Shown here: positions 9,993 to 22,827 of the stretch, piece by piece
How the letters are laid out: every line of letters starts with the position of its first letter
Numbering within the stretch: position 1 is the first letter of the stretch
Assembly: GCF_001509405.1 (NCBI RefSeq)
Contig: NZ_CP011502.1
Location: 3,410,001-3,474,000 of the forward strand
Source of the DNA: Aeromicrobium erythreum
GTDB lineage: Bacteria; Actinomycetota; Actinomycetes; Propionibacteriales; Nocardioidaceae
Direction of reading: 5' to 3'
DNA length: 64,000 nt
Program-made: the position numbers and the translations under genes
The notes under the pieces: model-generated
Seen by the model: only the letters and a program-made list of their open reading frames with translations
The model's database searches: none
What the model was told of the DNA's origin: nothing

Positions 9993-11666
9993 GTGGCCGT
10001 CACCCTCTGGGCCCCCGACCACGACCGCGTCCGCGTGCGGATCGACGGCGTCGAGCACCGCATGCAGGCGTGGGAGCCCGGCGAGGCGCGCTCGGGCTGG
10101 TGGTGGCACGACGTCGACGTCGCGCCCGGCACCGACTATGCGTTCCTGCTCGGCGACGACGACACCCCGCTGCCCGACCCCCGCTCGGTCTGGCAGCCGC
10201 AGGGCGTGCACGCGGCGTCGCGCACCTACGACCACGACGCGTTCGCGTGGACCGACGACGACTGGGAGGGCCGCGCCCTGACCGGTGCCGTGGTCTACGA
10301 GCTGCACGTCGGCACGTTCACGCCCGGCCGGACGTTCGACGCCGCCGTCGAGCGGCTCGACCACCTCGTCGACCTCGGCGTCGACCTCGTGGAGGTGCTG
10401 CCGGTCAACAGCTTCGACGGCCCGTACGGCTGGGGCTACGACGGCGTCCTGTGGGGCGCGGTGCACGAGCCGTACGGCGGACCCGACGGGTTCAAGCGGT
10501 TCGTCGACGCCTGCCACGCACGGGGCCTCGGCGTCGTGCTCGACGTCGTCTACAACCACCTCGGGCCCTCAGGGGCCTACCTCGACCGCTTCGGTCCGTA
10601 CTTCGCCGGCGAGAACGACTGGGGCCCGGGCCTCAACCTCGACGGCGAGGGCTCCGACGAGGTGCGTCGCTACGTGCTCGACAACGCGATCTCGTGGTTC
10701 GAGGACTTCCATGTCGACGCGCTGCGCCTCGACGCCGTGCACGCGCTGTCCGACGCGAGGGCGCTGACGATCCTCGAGGAGCTGTCGCTGGAGACGGCGC
10801 GGGCGTCGCAGCGGCTCGGCCGTCCGCTGTCGCTGGTCGCGGAGTCCGACCGCAACGACCCGCGCACGGTCGTCCCGCGCGACCAGCACGGTCTCGGCAT
10901 GGACGCGCAGTGGGCCGACGACGTGCACCACGCGCTGCACGTGGCGCTCACCGGCGAGACCGACGGCTACTACGCCGACTTCGCCGAGCCCGGCGCGCTC
11001 GCCAAGGTGCTGCGCGGCGCGTTCTTCCACGACGGCACGTGGTCGTCGTTCCGTGGCCGCACGCACGGTCGTCCCGTCAACGTCCACGCCGTGCCGGGGC
11101 ACGCGTTCGTGACCTACCTACAGGACCACGACCAGGTCGGCAACCGGGCCACGGGCGACCGCATCTCCGACTCCGTCTCGCCGGACCTGCTGGCGTGCGG
11201 CGCCGCGCTGGTGCTGCTCGGACCGTTCACGCCGATGCTCTTCATGGGCGAGGAGTGGGCCGCGAGCACGCCGTGGCAGTTCTTCGCGTCGTTCCCCGAC
11301 CCCGAGCTGGCCGAGGCCGTGCGCACCGGGCGGCGGCGCGAGTTCGGCCGCCACGGCTGGGGCGAGTCCGAGGTGCCCGACCCGATGGACCCGGCGACGC
11401 TGGAGCGCTCGACGCTGCGGTGGGACGAGCTCGACGAGCCCCGGCACCGTGGCGTGCTGGAGGTCTACCGCTCGCTGGTCGCGCTGCGCCGCGCCCACCC
11501 CGAGCTGCGCGACCCCTCCCTCGTCGACACGAGGGTCGAGGTCTCCGACGACGACCGCCGCGTGCTCCTGCACCGCGGCCCGTTCGTCGTCGACGTCGGC
11601 CTGGGCGCCGAGCGGGCGGAGGTGCGGCGCGGCGATGAGGTGGTCTGGTCGTCGTGCCGCGCCTAA
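9993..11666 (+). CDS. treZ: Maltooligosyl trehalose trehalohydrolase TreZ
   Basis: GH13 enzyme of 557 residues that releases free trehalose from maltooligosyl trehalose made by TreY. It has a short N-terminal CBM48-like domain (residues 2-70) and region I DVVYNHLGPSG near 184. The nucleophile lies in ALRLDAVHAL near 245, the acid in LVAESDRND near 283, and DHDQVGNRA near 378. GTG is chosen as start because it lies two bases after the aldo/keto reductase stop and directly precedes VTLWAP, the conserved first strand. The coding sequence ends exactly where base composition drops into the 11.68-14.97 kb islet. Confidence 0.94.
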   Translation: MAVTLWAPDHDRVRVRIDGVEHRMQAWEPGEARSGWWWHDVDVAPGTDYAFLLGDDDTPLPDPRSVWQPQGVHAASRTYDHDAFAWTDDDWEGRALTGAVVYELHVGTFTPGRTFDAAVERLDHLVDLGVDLVEVLPVNSFDGPYGWGYDGVLWGAVHEPYGGPDGFKRFVDACHARGLGVVLDVVYNHLGPSGAYLDRFGPYFAGENDWGPGLNLDGEGSDEVRRYVLDNAISWFEDFHVDALRLDAVHALSDARALTILEELSLETARASQRLGRPLSLVAESDRNDPRTVVPRDQHGLGMDAQWADDVHHALHVALTGETDGYYADFAEPGALAKVLRGAFFHDGTWSSFRGRTHGRPVNVHAVPGHAFVTYLQDHDQVGNRATGDRISDSVSPDLLACGAALVLLGPFTPMLFMGEEWAASTPWQFFASFPDPELAEAVRTGRRREFGRHGWGESEVPDPMDPATLERSTLRWDELDEPRHRGVLEVYRSLVALRRAHPELRDPSLVDTRVEVSDDDRRVLLHRGPFVVDVGLGAERAEVRRGDEVVWSSCRA

Positions 11667-11682
11667 ATTCTTCGCGCGCCCA

Positions 11683-12873
11683 TCAATCTTTCGCCCGATC
11701 CGCGCTTCGCCCGAGGAAACGTTCTCGCCGCACGAGACCACGTTCACGCCGAAAAATCTCCCAGAGTGCCCACACGGAGAAAATAGCACCCGGCGCTATG
11801 ACCATTCCGATTTGAACTAAACCTCCATAGTAAAAACCCACCGCGCTGGCGAACGTGGGCAGAACGCCGAACGAGGCGATCTTCACCACCTTGTTCCGGC
11901 GGGAAGCTTCTCCCCATCGTGGCCATGTAGCAACGAATGAGCAGACCACAAGCACTGTCGCTGCCAAGAATCCAATCTGTCGCAAGCAGGTGTACTCCCA
12001 GGCAAGTGCGTGCGCCAGGACGAACGCAGGCACGGTGAGTAGGAGCGAGCGGATACTCCTCGCAGCGCGCTCGTCCCGGCCGGATCTCGAGTTACCGCCT
12101 TCTCGGGAAGCCGCGAAGACCAGCTCAAACGATCTCACGTCATGTGCGTAACGGACGTAGATCTGCACTCCCGCAAAGGCCGCACCGACGGCGCCGAAGA
12201 CGAAGGCACTTCGAGGGCCGAAGGTGACGACGCCCACCCCTCCGCCGACAATCGCGGTCTTGATCGATAACATAACCGCAAAAGCCAGGAAATAGAGCGC
12301 TAGAACGAACAGCGTCGACGCCTCATTGGTATGTCGATATTTAGTACGTGCCCGTTCCGCCAGATTGTGGGATTCGAGCACATATTGATTCGAAAGTTGT
12401 TCTTCTATCTTCGCAGTATCGTCCTTCCATCGATCCTGCCAAGCGGAGACTCGTTCCGATCCGATATATGCATAGAAGAGCAGGGAGCCGTCCAGCTTCG
12501 GCCCCGCCTCAGCCGCCCGTCCTGGTATCCGAAGTGGACTGCTCAAACTTAGGAGAAGCAGAATCACCGAGCCGAGGATGCATGCGAAGAAGAGTGCGGT
12601 CAGCCAGCCGACGAGTGGGTACTCCGCTGGCGACGAGCTACCTTGCTCCTCAAACGCAACCCTCACGCGCAGAAGGTCACCCCGGAACAACAGCGTGATG
12701 GCACCCGTCGTTAGGAACGCGAGCGCCGTCAGGTAGCGCCCAATCTTGTCGTCTTGATGCTTCGTCGCATCGAGAACTTCGAGATAGGTCTCGCGAGCAA
12801 GCTGCAGCTTCCGCCGTCGCTCGTCGGTTGCCGTGTGGGAGTCCACAGACCCTGAGGAATCTGAGTCAGTCAT
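11683..12873 (-). CDS. Multi-pass membrane protein of unknown function (islet gene)
   Basis: Unrecognised protein of 396 residues. The N-terminal ~40 residues are soluble and charged. Hydrophobic segments follow at about 46-63 and 86-112, then a soluble stretch rich in charged residues (about 120-185). Six or so further hydrophobic segments reach to about residue 375, and the tail is very basic. The N-terminal pattern, a charged helix then HQDDKIGRYLTALAFLTTGA, resembles the helix-plus-transmembrane start of several membrane effector families found beside nucleotide-signalling genes; that resemblance is weak and by eye. Base composition is far lower in GC than the neighbours (24 G+C in the 60 bases from 12361), which suggests transfer. 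It is divergent from the deoxyribosyltransferase-like gene. Confidence 0.75.
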   Translation of the reverse strand: MTDSDSSGSVDSHTATDERRRKLQLARETYLEVLDATKHQDDKIGRYLTALAFLTTGAITLLFRGDLLRVRVAFEEQGSSSPAEYPLVGWLTALFFACILGSVILLLLSLSSPLRIPGRAAEAGPKLDGSLLFYAYIGSERVSAWQDRWKDDTAKIEEQLSNQYVLESHNLAERARTKYRHTNEASTLFVLALYFLAFAVMLSIKTAIVGGGVGVVTFGPRSAFVFGAVGAAFAGVQIYVRYAHDVRSFELVFAASREGGNSRSGRDERAARSIRSLLLTVPAFVLAHALAWEYTCLRQIGFLAATVLVVCSFVATWPRWGEASRRNKVVKIASFGVLPTFASAVGFYYGGLVQIGMVIAPGAIFSVWALWEIFRRERGLVRRERFLGRSADRAKD

Positions 12874-13060
12874 GATGGTGCGACGATAGGCTAGGCGAGT
12901 AGCAGCTCACAGCAGCTAGCTGGTCCACGCGGCGCCTGCACGTTCGCGCGGATCAGGCTCGAAGACCCAGTACCACCGCGCATCTCCCGAAGCGAGGCAC
13001 TCGATGACCGCATCTGTTGAGACCCGGACCCGAAAGCCTCTCCCGCCCGGAGGATCGGCA

Positions 13061-13621
13061 ATGGCCGAGGTGTTCCGGTGCACCGGGATGCGCTCGCGGT
13101 CCGCGATCTATGTCAGCGCGCCGATCACGACCGGTTCGAGATACATCGCTTGGATGAACGAGGGTGGAGATCCTTCGGACTACCGCAGGCGGGTGGTCGA
13201 GGCCAACATCCGCGAAGCAGAAGCGACCGTACAAAACTCCCGTTCCCACTTCGGGGCTCCCCTGATCGATCCAACAGCCTTGCCGGACGTTGATGGTTGG
13301 ACACAGCCCGACTACCACGCCTTCTGGACACACGTCGTAGAGGAGTTCGTGAGCACGATCGTCTTTGTCGACGGCTGGGAGTACAGCACAGGTGCAGTTT
13401 TAGAGCTCGCCTGCGGATTACAGAATCGTATTGGTCTCCTGTCATCTACTTACCAAGAACTTGATCCAGCTGCCATTGAGAAGAAGGGTCGGGAAGCAAT
13501 CACACGCGTGAGTTCATTCTCAGATTTCGAATCGTTGAAGGCAGCCTGGTCTAGCGCTTTCATTGCCCTAGGATCGTCGTCGGCACATCAACAACACCCG
13601 TCACGGAACTATTTGCAATGA
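13061..13621 (+). CDS. Nucleoside 2-deoxyribosyltransferase-like protein (islet gene)
   Basis: Protein of 186 residues with the pattern of the nucleoside 2-deoxyribosyltransferase / DUF4406 superfamily, which bind or cleave N-glycosidic bonds of nucleosides and related nucleotides. The first strand is AIYVSAPITTG (about residues 15-25). A middle segment FGAPLIDPTALPD follows. The strand-loop-helix IVFVDGWEYSTGAVLELACGL (about 100-120) carries the family's S-G-A-x-x-E arrangement, with the Glu expected to be catalytic. I chose ATG 13061 because GGAGG sits seven bases upstream; the frame is open back to 13004. Its last bases ATGA overlap the start of the next gene, so the two are translationally coupled. 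Substrate unknown. Confidence 0.72.
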   Translation: MAEVFRCTGMRSRSAIYVSAPITTGSRYIAWMNEGGDPSDYRRRVVEANIREAEATVQNSRSHFGAPLIDPTALPDVDGWTQPDYHAFWTHVVEEFVSTIVFVDGWEYSTGAVLELACGLQNRIGLLSSTYQELDPAAIEKKGREAITRVSSFSDFESLKAAWSSAFIALGSSSAHQQHPSRNYLQ

Positions 13622-14973
13622 AGAAGGACGCACGCCTGAAGGAACTCGCCGCCTCATTCAACGTTGCCCGCTTCTTCAGTTGCGACAGCGCAGCACATGT
13701 CCGCTTCGCAGAAATAGGGGCCACGGAGAATTTGCAGACTTTGACCGTCCGTGAACTTGCCGAGCACCTACTCATCGAGACAGGCTCGGTGAATGTTAGG
13801 TCATTTGATCCCCTTAGCGCCTCCAGAAGCACGAGATTCGTGTACGGAATTGAAACCTCGGACTCCGTTCTCGACTGCGTGCAAGCGAACGCGAACGATG
13901 GCTTGTATTCGATCGTGAACGAAACCATCGATGTCAACGATGGGGGCGTGTCCGGGGTGCTCGATAATGGCGTGGTGGAGTTCGGATCCGACGCAACCCC
14001 TCGCGGAGTCGAATCGGACAAATTCGGAACACTCCCTCGAAAAGTCGCTAACTCCATCCTCGAATCAGTTTACGAGGTTTCCGCGCCCCTGGGAAATCTC
14101 GATGTAGGTCGCGTCGAGTTCAGTATCCATCCTCAACCCGTGGGCACGCGCGGCGAACACGTGATTGTCTGGGAGCAAGGCGATAGCGAACTGAAGGATG
14201 CGGAACCTACGCCCGCTGCTTGGCCCACTAGTTTCGCTGCCGTCGTGGGCGATAAGACGTGTGGCCTTCTTATCGCGGATGCCATTGGCGTACCGGTAGC
14301 TCACGCCAGAGTTGTAACTAGACGCCTTAGCCCCTTTGAGTTCGGAAGACCTACAGGTTCTTCAACGCGTTGGCTCCGGACCGCTCCGGGAGTGCAGCAG
14401 CAGGGCAGGTTTACGACTTCACGCCGTTGGATCGATCCCTTCAAACTTCTGCAGACAGAGGATCCGCACGGGTCTCAGATCCCGGCGATCCTCGCACAGA
14501 GCGAAATTCCCGCGCTTTTCAGCGGTGCGGCAACGGATTTGGGCGGTGATCAGACGACCGTCGAAGGTGTAAGTGGTTTTGGAGATGCTTTCATGTTGGG
14601 CCTTGAGCCCCCTACCGAGCTCCCGGCCCAGGTTCGCAGGTCCGTCGAGGAGACGCTGGGGATGGTCCGTGAAGAGTTGGCTCAACCCGTCGGCATCGAA
14701 TGGGCCTGGGACGGGCAGCAGGTTTGGGTACTGCAACTTCACCTTCTCGCTGCTCCTCCGGCCACGCCGGCAGCGCACGCCGCATTGGAAGACTGGATCC
14801 GGTTCGATCCCAGCGATGGCCTTCAGACTTTGGCAGCCCTTTTGGACGAAGCGTCCCTTGGGCGACGTGGAATCATCCTCACGCGGCGGGTCGGCGCCAC
14901 GAGCCACATAGGCGATCTCCTTCGGCAGAGCGGGGTGCCGTACAAGTTTGAGGTGCCCACGTTCCGAACATAG
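13618..14973 (+). CDS. PEP-synthase / rifampicin-phosphotransferase-like ATP-grasp protein (islet gene)
   Basis: Protein of 451 residues resembling PEP-utilising dikinases. A region near residues 60-130 has the VRSFD and ETIDVNDGGVSGV patterns. A KTCGLLIADAIGVPVAHARV stretch (about 211-230) recalls the GGKG-type N-terminal nucleotide-binding motif. ALFSGAAT, VEGVSGFGDAFMLG and IEWAWDGQQVWVLQLH (about 300-378) match the ATP-grasp end of PPDK_N domains (sGv..., G.Ge..v.G, DiEWa...lyiLQ). The C-terminus GATSHIGDLLRQSGVP (His about 430) matches the phosphohistidine signature TSHAAI.AR..GIP of swivelling domains. All this suggests an ATP-driven phosphotransferase, not a housekeeping PEP synthase (too short). 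It starts in an ATGA overlap with the deoxyribosyltransferase-like gene. GC is low, as for its partners. Confidence 0.7.
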   Translation: MKKDARLKELAASFNVARFFSCDSAAHVRFAEIGATENLQTLTVRELAEHLLIETGSVNVRSFDPLSASRSTRFVYGIETSDSVLDCVQANANDGLYSIVNETIDVNDGGVSGVLDNGVVEFGSDATPRGVESDKFGTLPRKVANSILESVYEVSAPLGNLDVGRVEFSIHPQPVGTRGEHVIVWEQGDSELKDAEPTPAAWPTSFAAVVGDKTCGLLIADAIGVPVAHARVVTRRLSPFEFGRPTGSSTRWLRTAPGVQQQGRFTTSRRWIDPFKLLQTEDPHGSQIPAILAQSEIPALFSGAATDLGGDQTTVEGVSGFGDAFMLGLEPPTELPAQVRRSVEETLGMVREELAQPVGIEWAWDGQQVWVLQLHLLAAPPATPAAHAALEDWIRFDPSDGLQTLAALLDEASLGRRGIILTRRVGATSHIGDLLRQSGVPYKFEVPTFRT

Positions 14974-15081
14974 ATCCAGGCCGGTCGTCCTGACTGCGGC
15001 ATGAGGTCGGTGCGGCCCTCGTCGATCCAGCATCGGCACGGGACGACGAGCGCTGACGTCGCGCCCGCCGCACACTGAAGC

Positions 15082-15222
15082 ATGAGCGACATGCCGAGCG
15101 AGGACCCGCGCAAGCGCGAGGACTGGGACGACGACCAGAAGCACAAGAAGCAGGACCCGGGCGTCGAGGGCGACGTCGACGACCCCGACGCCCCCGCCCC
15201 GTTCTCGGGCCCCTACACCTGA
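15082..15222 (+). CDS. Small acidic hypothetical protein
   Basis: Short frame of 46 codons (MSDMPSEDPRKRED... ending FSGPYT). It is strongly acidic and hydrophilic, with a central basic patch (KHKK) and no hydrophobic segment. Codon third positions are almost all G or C, like the surrounding core genes and unlike the preceding islet, which supports real coding. CACACT six bases upstream of the ATG region is a weak -10 candidate, and there is no clear ribosome site. Such small acidic proteins are common in actinobacteria, but I recognise no family. It lies in the 418-base gap between the islet and the second glgX; the rest of that gap holds only a degenerate repeat. Confidence 0.5.
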   Translation: MSDMPSEDPRKREDWDDDQKHKKQDPGVEGDVDDPDAPAPFSGPYT

Positions 15223-15234
15223 GCCTTCCCCCCG

Positions 15235-15298
15235 TTGGTCGAGCACACTCCTGCGACGTACGAGCCCGGAGGGTCGTGTCGAGACCACCCGCCAACGG
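15235..15298. repeat. Degenerate half-copy of the GGTCTCGATACG-family repeat
   Basis: Contains TTGGTCGAG at the left and GTGTCGAGACCACC at the right, matching the right-hand half of the palindromic repeat family seen at 8769-8832 and 55779-56530 with several substitutions. The remaining bases from 15299 to 15391 show no recognisable gene or hairpin. Confidence 0.55.
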
Positions 15299-15391
15299 CT
15301 CGGCGCGCAGCACCGTCACGCCCACCCGACGCACGCCGCCCCGCAGGCGAATCAGCCTGCACCGGACCCACCGCCTGAGACACTGGGGCGC

Positions 15392-17521
<2,130 letters not shown>

Positions 17522-19611
17522 GCCGTCGGCGGATCGCGCAACCCCTCGATCCTGGGTACGTTCGAGACGACGACGGACCAGTCGTCCGACGCGAGCGACG
17601 GGAGTGCACCGCATGACGGACCGGATCGGCATCGACGACGTCCGACCCTTGTCCGGCGACGGGACCTACCCGTCGAAGGCGGTGGTGGGCGAGCACGTCC
17701 CCGTGCAGGCCACGGTCTGGCGCGAGGGCCACGACGCCGTGGCGGCCACCGTCGCCTGGCGTGGTCCCGGAGAACGGCGCGACCGCACCGTCCGGATGCA
17801 CGAGCAGGGCACCGGCCTCGACCTCTTCGCCGCCACGATCGTCCCTGACGCCCCGGGGCTGTGGACCTTCCGCGTCGACGCCTGGAGCGACCCGTGGGCC
17901 ACCGCGGTGCACGCCCTCGAGGCGAAGCTGGCGGCGGGCCAGACCCCCGCCGAGCTGGCCAACGACCTCGAGATCGCGGCCCGCCTGCTCGACGAGGTCG
18001 CAGCCCGCCGCGACCGCCGCGCCGAGGCCGGCACGCTCAGCGGTGCCGCCGCGGCGCTGCGCGACGACACCCTTCCGCTCGGCGCCCGCGTGGGCCCCGC
18101 GCTCGACGCAGCCGTCCGCGCGGTGATGCACGACCACCCCGTGCGCCAGCTCCTCACCCGTGGCCCCGTCCGTCGCGTGTGGGTCGACCGTCGCCGCGCG
18201 GCGTTCGGGTCCTGGTACGAGCTCTTCCCGCGGTCCACGGGCGGCGTCGACGCCGACGGACACCCGGTGCACGGCACGCTCCGCACGGCCGCCGACGCGC
18301 TCGACCGGGTGGCCGCCATGCAGTTCGACGTCGTCTACCTGCCGCCGATCCACCCGATCGGGCGCGAGAACCGCAAGGGCCCGAACAACACGCTCACCCC
18401 CGGCCCCGACGACGTCGGCTCGCCGTGGGCCATCGGCGCCGCCGAGGGCGGGCACGACGCGATCCACCCCGAGCTCGGCGACGACGCCGACTTCGCCGCC
18501 TTCGTGGCACGGGCCGAGGAGCTCGGGCTCGAGGTGGCTCTCGACCTCGCCCTGCAGGCCGCGCCCGACCACCCCTGGGTCCGCGAGCACCCCGACTTCT
18601 TCACGACGCTGCCCGACGGCACCATCGCCTACGCCGAGAACCCGCCGAAGAAGTACCAGGACATCTACCCCCTGAACTTCGACCTCGACCCCGACGGCAT
18701 CTACGCCGAGGTGCTGCGCGTGACGCTGCACTGGGTCGAGCGCGGCGTGCGCATCTTCCGCGTCGACAACCCGCACACGAAGCCGCCGAGCTTCTGGGCG
18801 TGGCTCATCGCCGAGGTCAAGGAGCGCCACCCCGACGTGCTGTTCCTGTCCGAGGCGTTCACGCGTCCCGCGCGGCTCTGGGGGCTCGCGCGGCTGGGCT
18901 TCACGCAGAGCTACACCTACTTCACGTGGCGCACGACGAAGGAGGAGATCGTCGAGTTCGGCGAGGACCTGCGCGACCACTGGGACGAGGGTCGCGGCAA
19001 CCTCTTCGTCAACACGCCCGACATCCTCCCCGAGCACCTACAGGTCGGCGGTCCGGGCATGTTCGCGCTGCGCGCGGCGCTCGCGGCCACGCTCGCCCCC
19101 ACCTGGGGCGTCTACTCCGGCTACGAGCTGTTCGAGGCCGAGGCGCTCCGCCCCGGCGCCGAGGAGTACCTGCACTCGGAGAAGTTCGAGCTGCGTCCGC
19201 GCGACTACGCCGCGGCCCTGGCCGAGGGGCGCTCGCTGGAACCGTGGATCACCCGTCTGAACGAGATCCGCCGGGCCCACCCGGCCCTGCAGCAGATGCG
19301 CACCCTGCACTTCCACCACGTCGACCACGACGCCCTGCTCGTCTGGTCGAAGCAGGACCCCGAGACCGGCGACCTCGTCGTCGTGGTCCTCTCGCTCGAC
19401 CCGCACGAGGCCCGCGAGGGCACGGTCTTCCTCGACCTCGACGCGATCGGCCTGTCGCCCGACACCGAGCTCGTCGCGCACGACGAGGTGACCGGCGAGA
19501 CCTTCCCGTGGGGTGCGGCCACGTACGTGCGCCTCGACCCCGCCCGCGCACCCGCGCACATCCTGCACGTGACCCCCGATGACCCCGCGCCCCCTCCCGG
19601 GAGGAGACCAG

Positions 19612-21440
<1,829 letters not shown>

Positions 21441-21444
<4 letters not shown>

Positions 21445-22826
21445 GCCAGCCCGTGACCCAGCACGACGTCGACCAGGTCGCGGCCGCCCTGCCCGGGTGG
21501 CTGCCCTCCCAGCGGTGGTTCGGCGGCAAGGACCGCGAGGTCACCTCCGTCCGCGCCCTGGACTGGACGGTCGTCGAGGACGGCGACCCCGCCCTCGTGC
21601 ACCTCGTCGTCGAGGTCGGGCAGGACGACCGCACCGAGCCGTACCAGCTCCTGCTGGGCCGGCGCAGCGACGGACTGCCGGACGTCCCGGCGACCGCCGC
21701 GATCGGGGTCGAGGACGGCCCCGTCTGGTACGAGGCGAGCGGCGACGCCGACCTGACCGGCGTGCTGCTCGACCACGTGGCCGCCGGCGACGTGGTCGGC
21801 GACCTGCGGTTCGAGCCGGAGCCGGGCGCCGAGCTCGTGACCGGCCTGCGTGCCCACCCGATCACGTCGGAGCAGAGCAACACCTCGCTCGTCTACGGCG
21901 GCCAGTACATCCTCAAGCTCTTCCGTCGGCTCACGCCCGGCACCAACAAGGACCTCGTGCTGCACCGCGCGCTGCGCGAGGTCGGGTCGTCGCACGTCGC
22001 CGAGCCGCTCGGCGCCATCAGCGGCACGCTCGGTGACGACGAGGTCACCTTCGCGATGCTGCAGCGCTTCCTGCCCGACGCGGCCGACGGCTGGGTCATG
22101 GCCACCACGAGCGTCCGCGACTACATGGCCGACGACGCGGGGCTGCCGCCGGGCGACCTCGGTGGCGACTTCGCGGGCGAGGCCTATCGGCTGGGTCGCG
22201 CCGTGGCCGACGTCCACGCCGACCTCGCCCGCGCCCTGGGCACCGAGACGGCTGCCGGCGACGACCTCGCCCGCACGGTCGAGGCCATGGAGCGCCGGCT
22301 CGACCGCGTGGCCGCGGCCGTCCCCGCCCTGCGCGAGCACACCGACGGGATCCGCGACGCGTTCCACGCCGTGGTCGACGTCGAGCTCAGGCTGCCGCTG
22401 CAGCCCGTCCACGGCGACCTGCACCTGGGCCAGGTGCTGCGCACCGTCTCCGGGTGGCTCGTCCTCGACTTCGAGGGGGAGCCCGCGGCCAGCCTCGCGG
22501 AGCGCTCGGCGCTGCGGTCGCCGCTGCGCGACGTCGCCGGCATGCTCCGCTCGTTCGACTACGCCGCCCACCAGCTGCTCGTCGGCCAGCCCCACGACGA
22601 CGCCCGCCGCGAGCGTGCCGACGCCTGGGCCGTCCACAACCGGACGGCGTTCTGCGACGGCTACGCCAAGGCGGCCGGGCACGACCCGCGCGACGAGGCC
22701 GTGCTGCTGCGCGGGCTCGAGCTCGACAAGGCGGTCTACGAGGTGGGCTACGAGCACGCCAACCGGCCCGACTGGACCGACGTGCCGCTCGGCTCCATCG
22801 CCCGCATCCTCACCGAGGAGGCCTGA
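21441..22826 (+). CDS. mak: Maltokinase Mak (Pep2)
   Basis: Aminoglycoside-phosphotransferase-fold maltokinase, 461 residues, making maltose 1-phosphate from maltose and ATP for GlgE. It has the Mak N-terminal cap domain with [10 protein letters not shown] (residues 25-35), an [18 protein letters not shown] strand (about 150) and the catalytic loop [11 protein letters not shown] near 325. The metal-binding motif is LDFEGEP near 343, typical of Mak where APHs have DFG. The GTG start overlaps the treS stop in GTGA, and its stop lies one base before glgB. It is a central step of the treS-mak-glgE-glgB pathway. Confidence 0.95.
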
Positions 22827-22827
22827 C

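Noticed and set aside
11667..15391. Prophage or integrative element around the islet
   Set aside because: No integrase, transposase, tRNA gene or direct-repeat attachment site could be seen at either border.
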